Of a stretch of 21,556 bases of DNA, positions 21,120 to 21,556 are shown in pieces. Source of the stretch: Thermoleophilia bacterium (GTDB lineage: Bacteria; Actinomycetota; Thermoleophilia; Gaiellales; Gaiellaceae); assembly GCA_014534415.1 (NCBI GenBank), contig JACVRM010000018.1, forward strand, positions 1 through 21,556, in the 5' to 3' direction. The position numbers and the translations under genes are program-made. Positions within the stretch are counted from its first letter, which is position 1. The number at the start of each line of letters is the position of its first letter. Below the pieces are notes generated by a model. It was not told the DNA's origin. It searched no databases and saw only the letters and a list, made by a program, of their open reading frames with translations.

Positions 21120-21125
21120 ACCTTA
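21120..21125 (-). promoter_or_regulatory. -10 box for the epimerase operon
   Basis: On the minus strand TAAGGT lies seven bases before the GTG at 21112, matching TANNNT and leaderless spacing. No clear -35 box. Confidence 0.45.
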
Positions 21126-21262
21126 CGGAACGCGTACTCGGGCAATGGCTGCGCAGCAGCGTCCCATGCCGCGACCGCGGGAAGATCGGAGGCGCCTCGC
21201 GCGTCGTGATGACAGAGACGGCGTCCGCGAGGGCGCCAACGGTGCTCGGAAAGGAGCCCGCT

Positions 21263-21556
21263 ATGCACGAAGTAGCCGCACGAGCTGCGCTCGTCTCCGC
21301 CGCGGACGTGGGCGAAGGGCTTACCACGTCAGTTCCGCGTGCGGAGGTCGAGCAGGCGTTGCGGTCCGAGGAAGGACCGCTGGAGTCGATTCTGGACATC
21401 ACTCGCTTCGCCGCGGGAGAGGCGGCCGAGGCGGGCAACGTCGCCGTCGTCTGGGAGCGCGACGACGTCGAGCGGCTTCTCTCGCAGTCGGTGGGCGACC
21501 GGGTCACGCTCACCTTCGACGGCGAGACGCTTCGCGAAGCCATGGACGCCGATGTC
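21263..21556 (+). CDS. Protein of unknown function (3' end cut by window)
   Basis: An open frame of 98 codons running off the right edge with no stop. The ATG has a strong AAAGGAG ribosome site six bases before it, and codon third positions are GC-rich as in the neighbours, so it is very likely real. The visible part is acidic (many Glu and Asp) with no signal peptide or membrane helix in view: MHEVAARAALVSAADVGEG, then VPRAEVEQALRSEEGPLESI, AVVWERDDVERLLSQSVGD and VTLTFDGETLREAMD. I do not recognise the family. It is divergent from the epimerase operon, with 150 bases between the starts. Confidence 0.7.
   Translation, partial: MHEVAARAALVSAADVGEGLTTSVPRAEVEQALRSEEGPLESILDITRFAAGEAAEAGNVAVVWERDDVERLLSQSVGDRVTLTFDGETLREAMDADV

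Overview
The window is a very GC-rich, gene-dense stretch of bacterial chromosome. Many genes start with GTG. Gene content and style point to an actinobacterium, most likely a deep-branching soil lineage such as Thermoleophilia (Gaiellales or Solirubrobacterales). Supporting signs are an actinobacterial-style SpoIID/LytB protein, a PknB-like kinase, MMPL and Ppm1-like proteins, and a PolX with a PHP domain. The class is an inference from gene style, not from a marker gene. I count 23 protein-coding genes, two of them cut by the window edges. I see no rRNA, tRNA or CRISPR array, and no gene-free stretch over 300 bases.

Layout. Positions 1-5200 hold housekeeping and transport genes: the end of a Dpp/Opp-type permease with a thioredoxin directly behind it, a polyprenyl-phosphate mannosyltransferase-like GT2 enzyme, a PolX-type repair polymerase, a trehalose-6-phosphate phosphatase, and a TauE/SafE-type carrier split into two overlapping half-size genes. 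Positions 5190-9640 hold envelope functions: an exported M23 peptidase, a YtxH-like small membrane protein, an MMPL/RND exporter with a clear promoter and operator-like palindrome, and a small tail-anchored protein. Positions 9685-13347 hold the dTDP-L-rhamnose pathway. rmlA-rmlC-rmlD run forward as an overlapping set, rmlB runs backward, and a REP-associated tyrosine transposase (RAYT) with a nearby palindrome sits between them. Positions 13366-18244 hold a membrane Ser/Thr kinase with an external TPR-like tail. It is divergent from an overlapping pair of exported proteins, SpoIID/LytB and a subtilisin-like protease. Positions 18248-21112 hold a reverse-strand nucleotide-sugar operon (UDP-GlcNAc 2-epimerase, Gfo/Idh/MocA oxidoreductase, hexapeptide acyltransferase). 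Its last intergenic gap carries two copies of a palindromic repeat. A new forward gene of unknown function runs off the right edge.

How the genes fit together. Much of the window serves the cell surface: rhamnose and amino-sugar precursors, a polyprenyl-linked sugar donor, peptidoglycan-active or associated exported proteins, lipid or drug export, and a kinase that could sense the envelope. A recurring regulatory theme is a TANNNT-type -10 box placed 6-8 bases before the start codon, which suggests widespread leaderless mRNAs. At otsB/tauE the two divergent -10 boxes overlap on the same bases.

The points most worth a second look are the split carrier, the rmlD gene without a usual start codon, the RmlB in which the usual catalytic Asp is Cys, the RAYT/palindrome inside the rhamnose locus, the paired palindromes at 18930-19047, and the shared bidirectional -10 box. 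I found no clear-cut new defence or mobile system.
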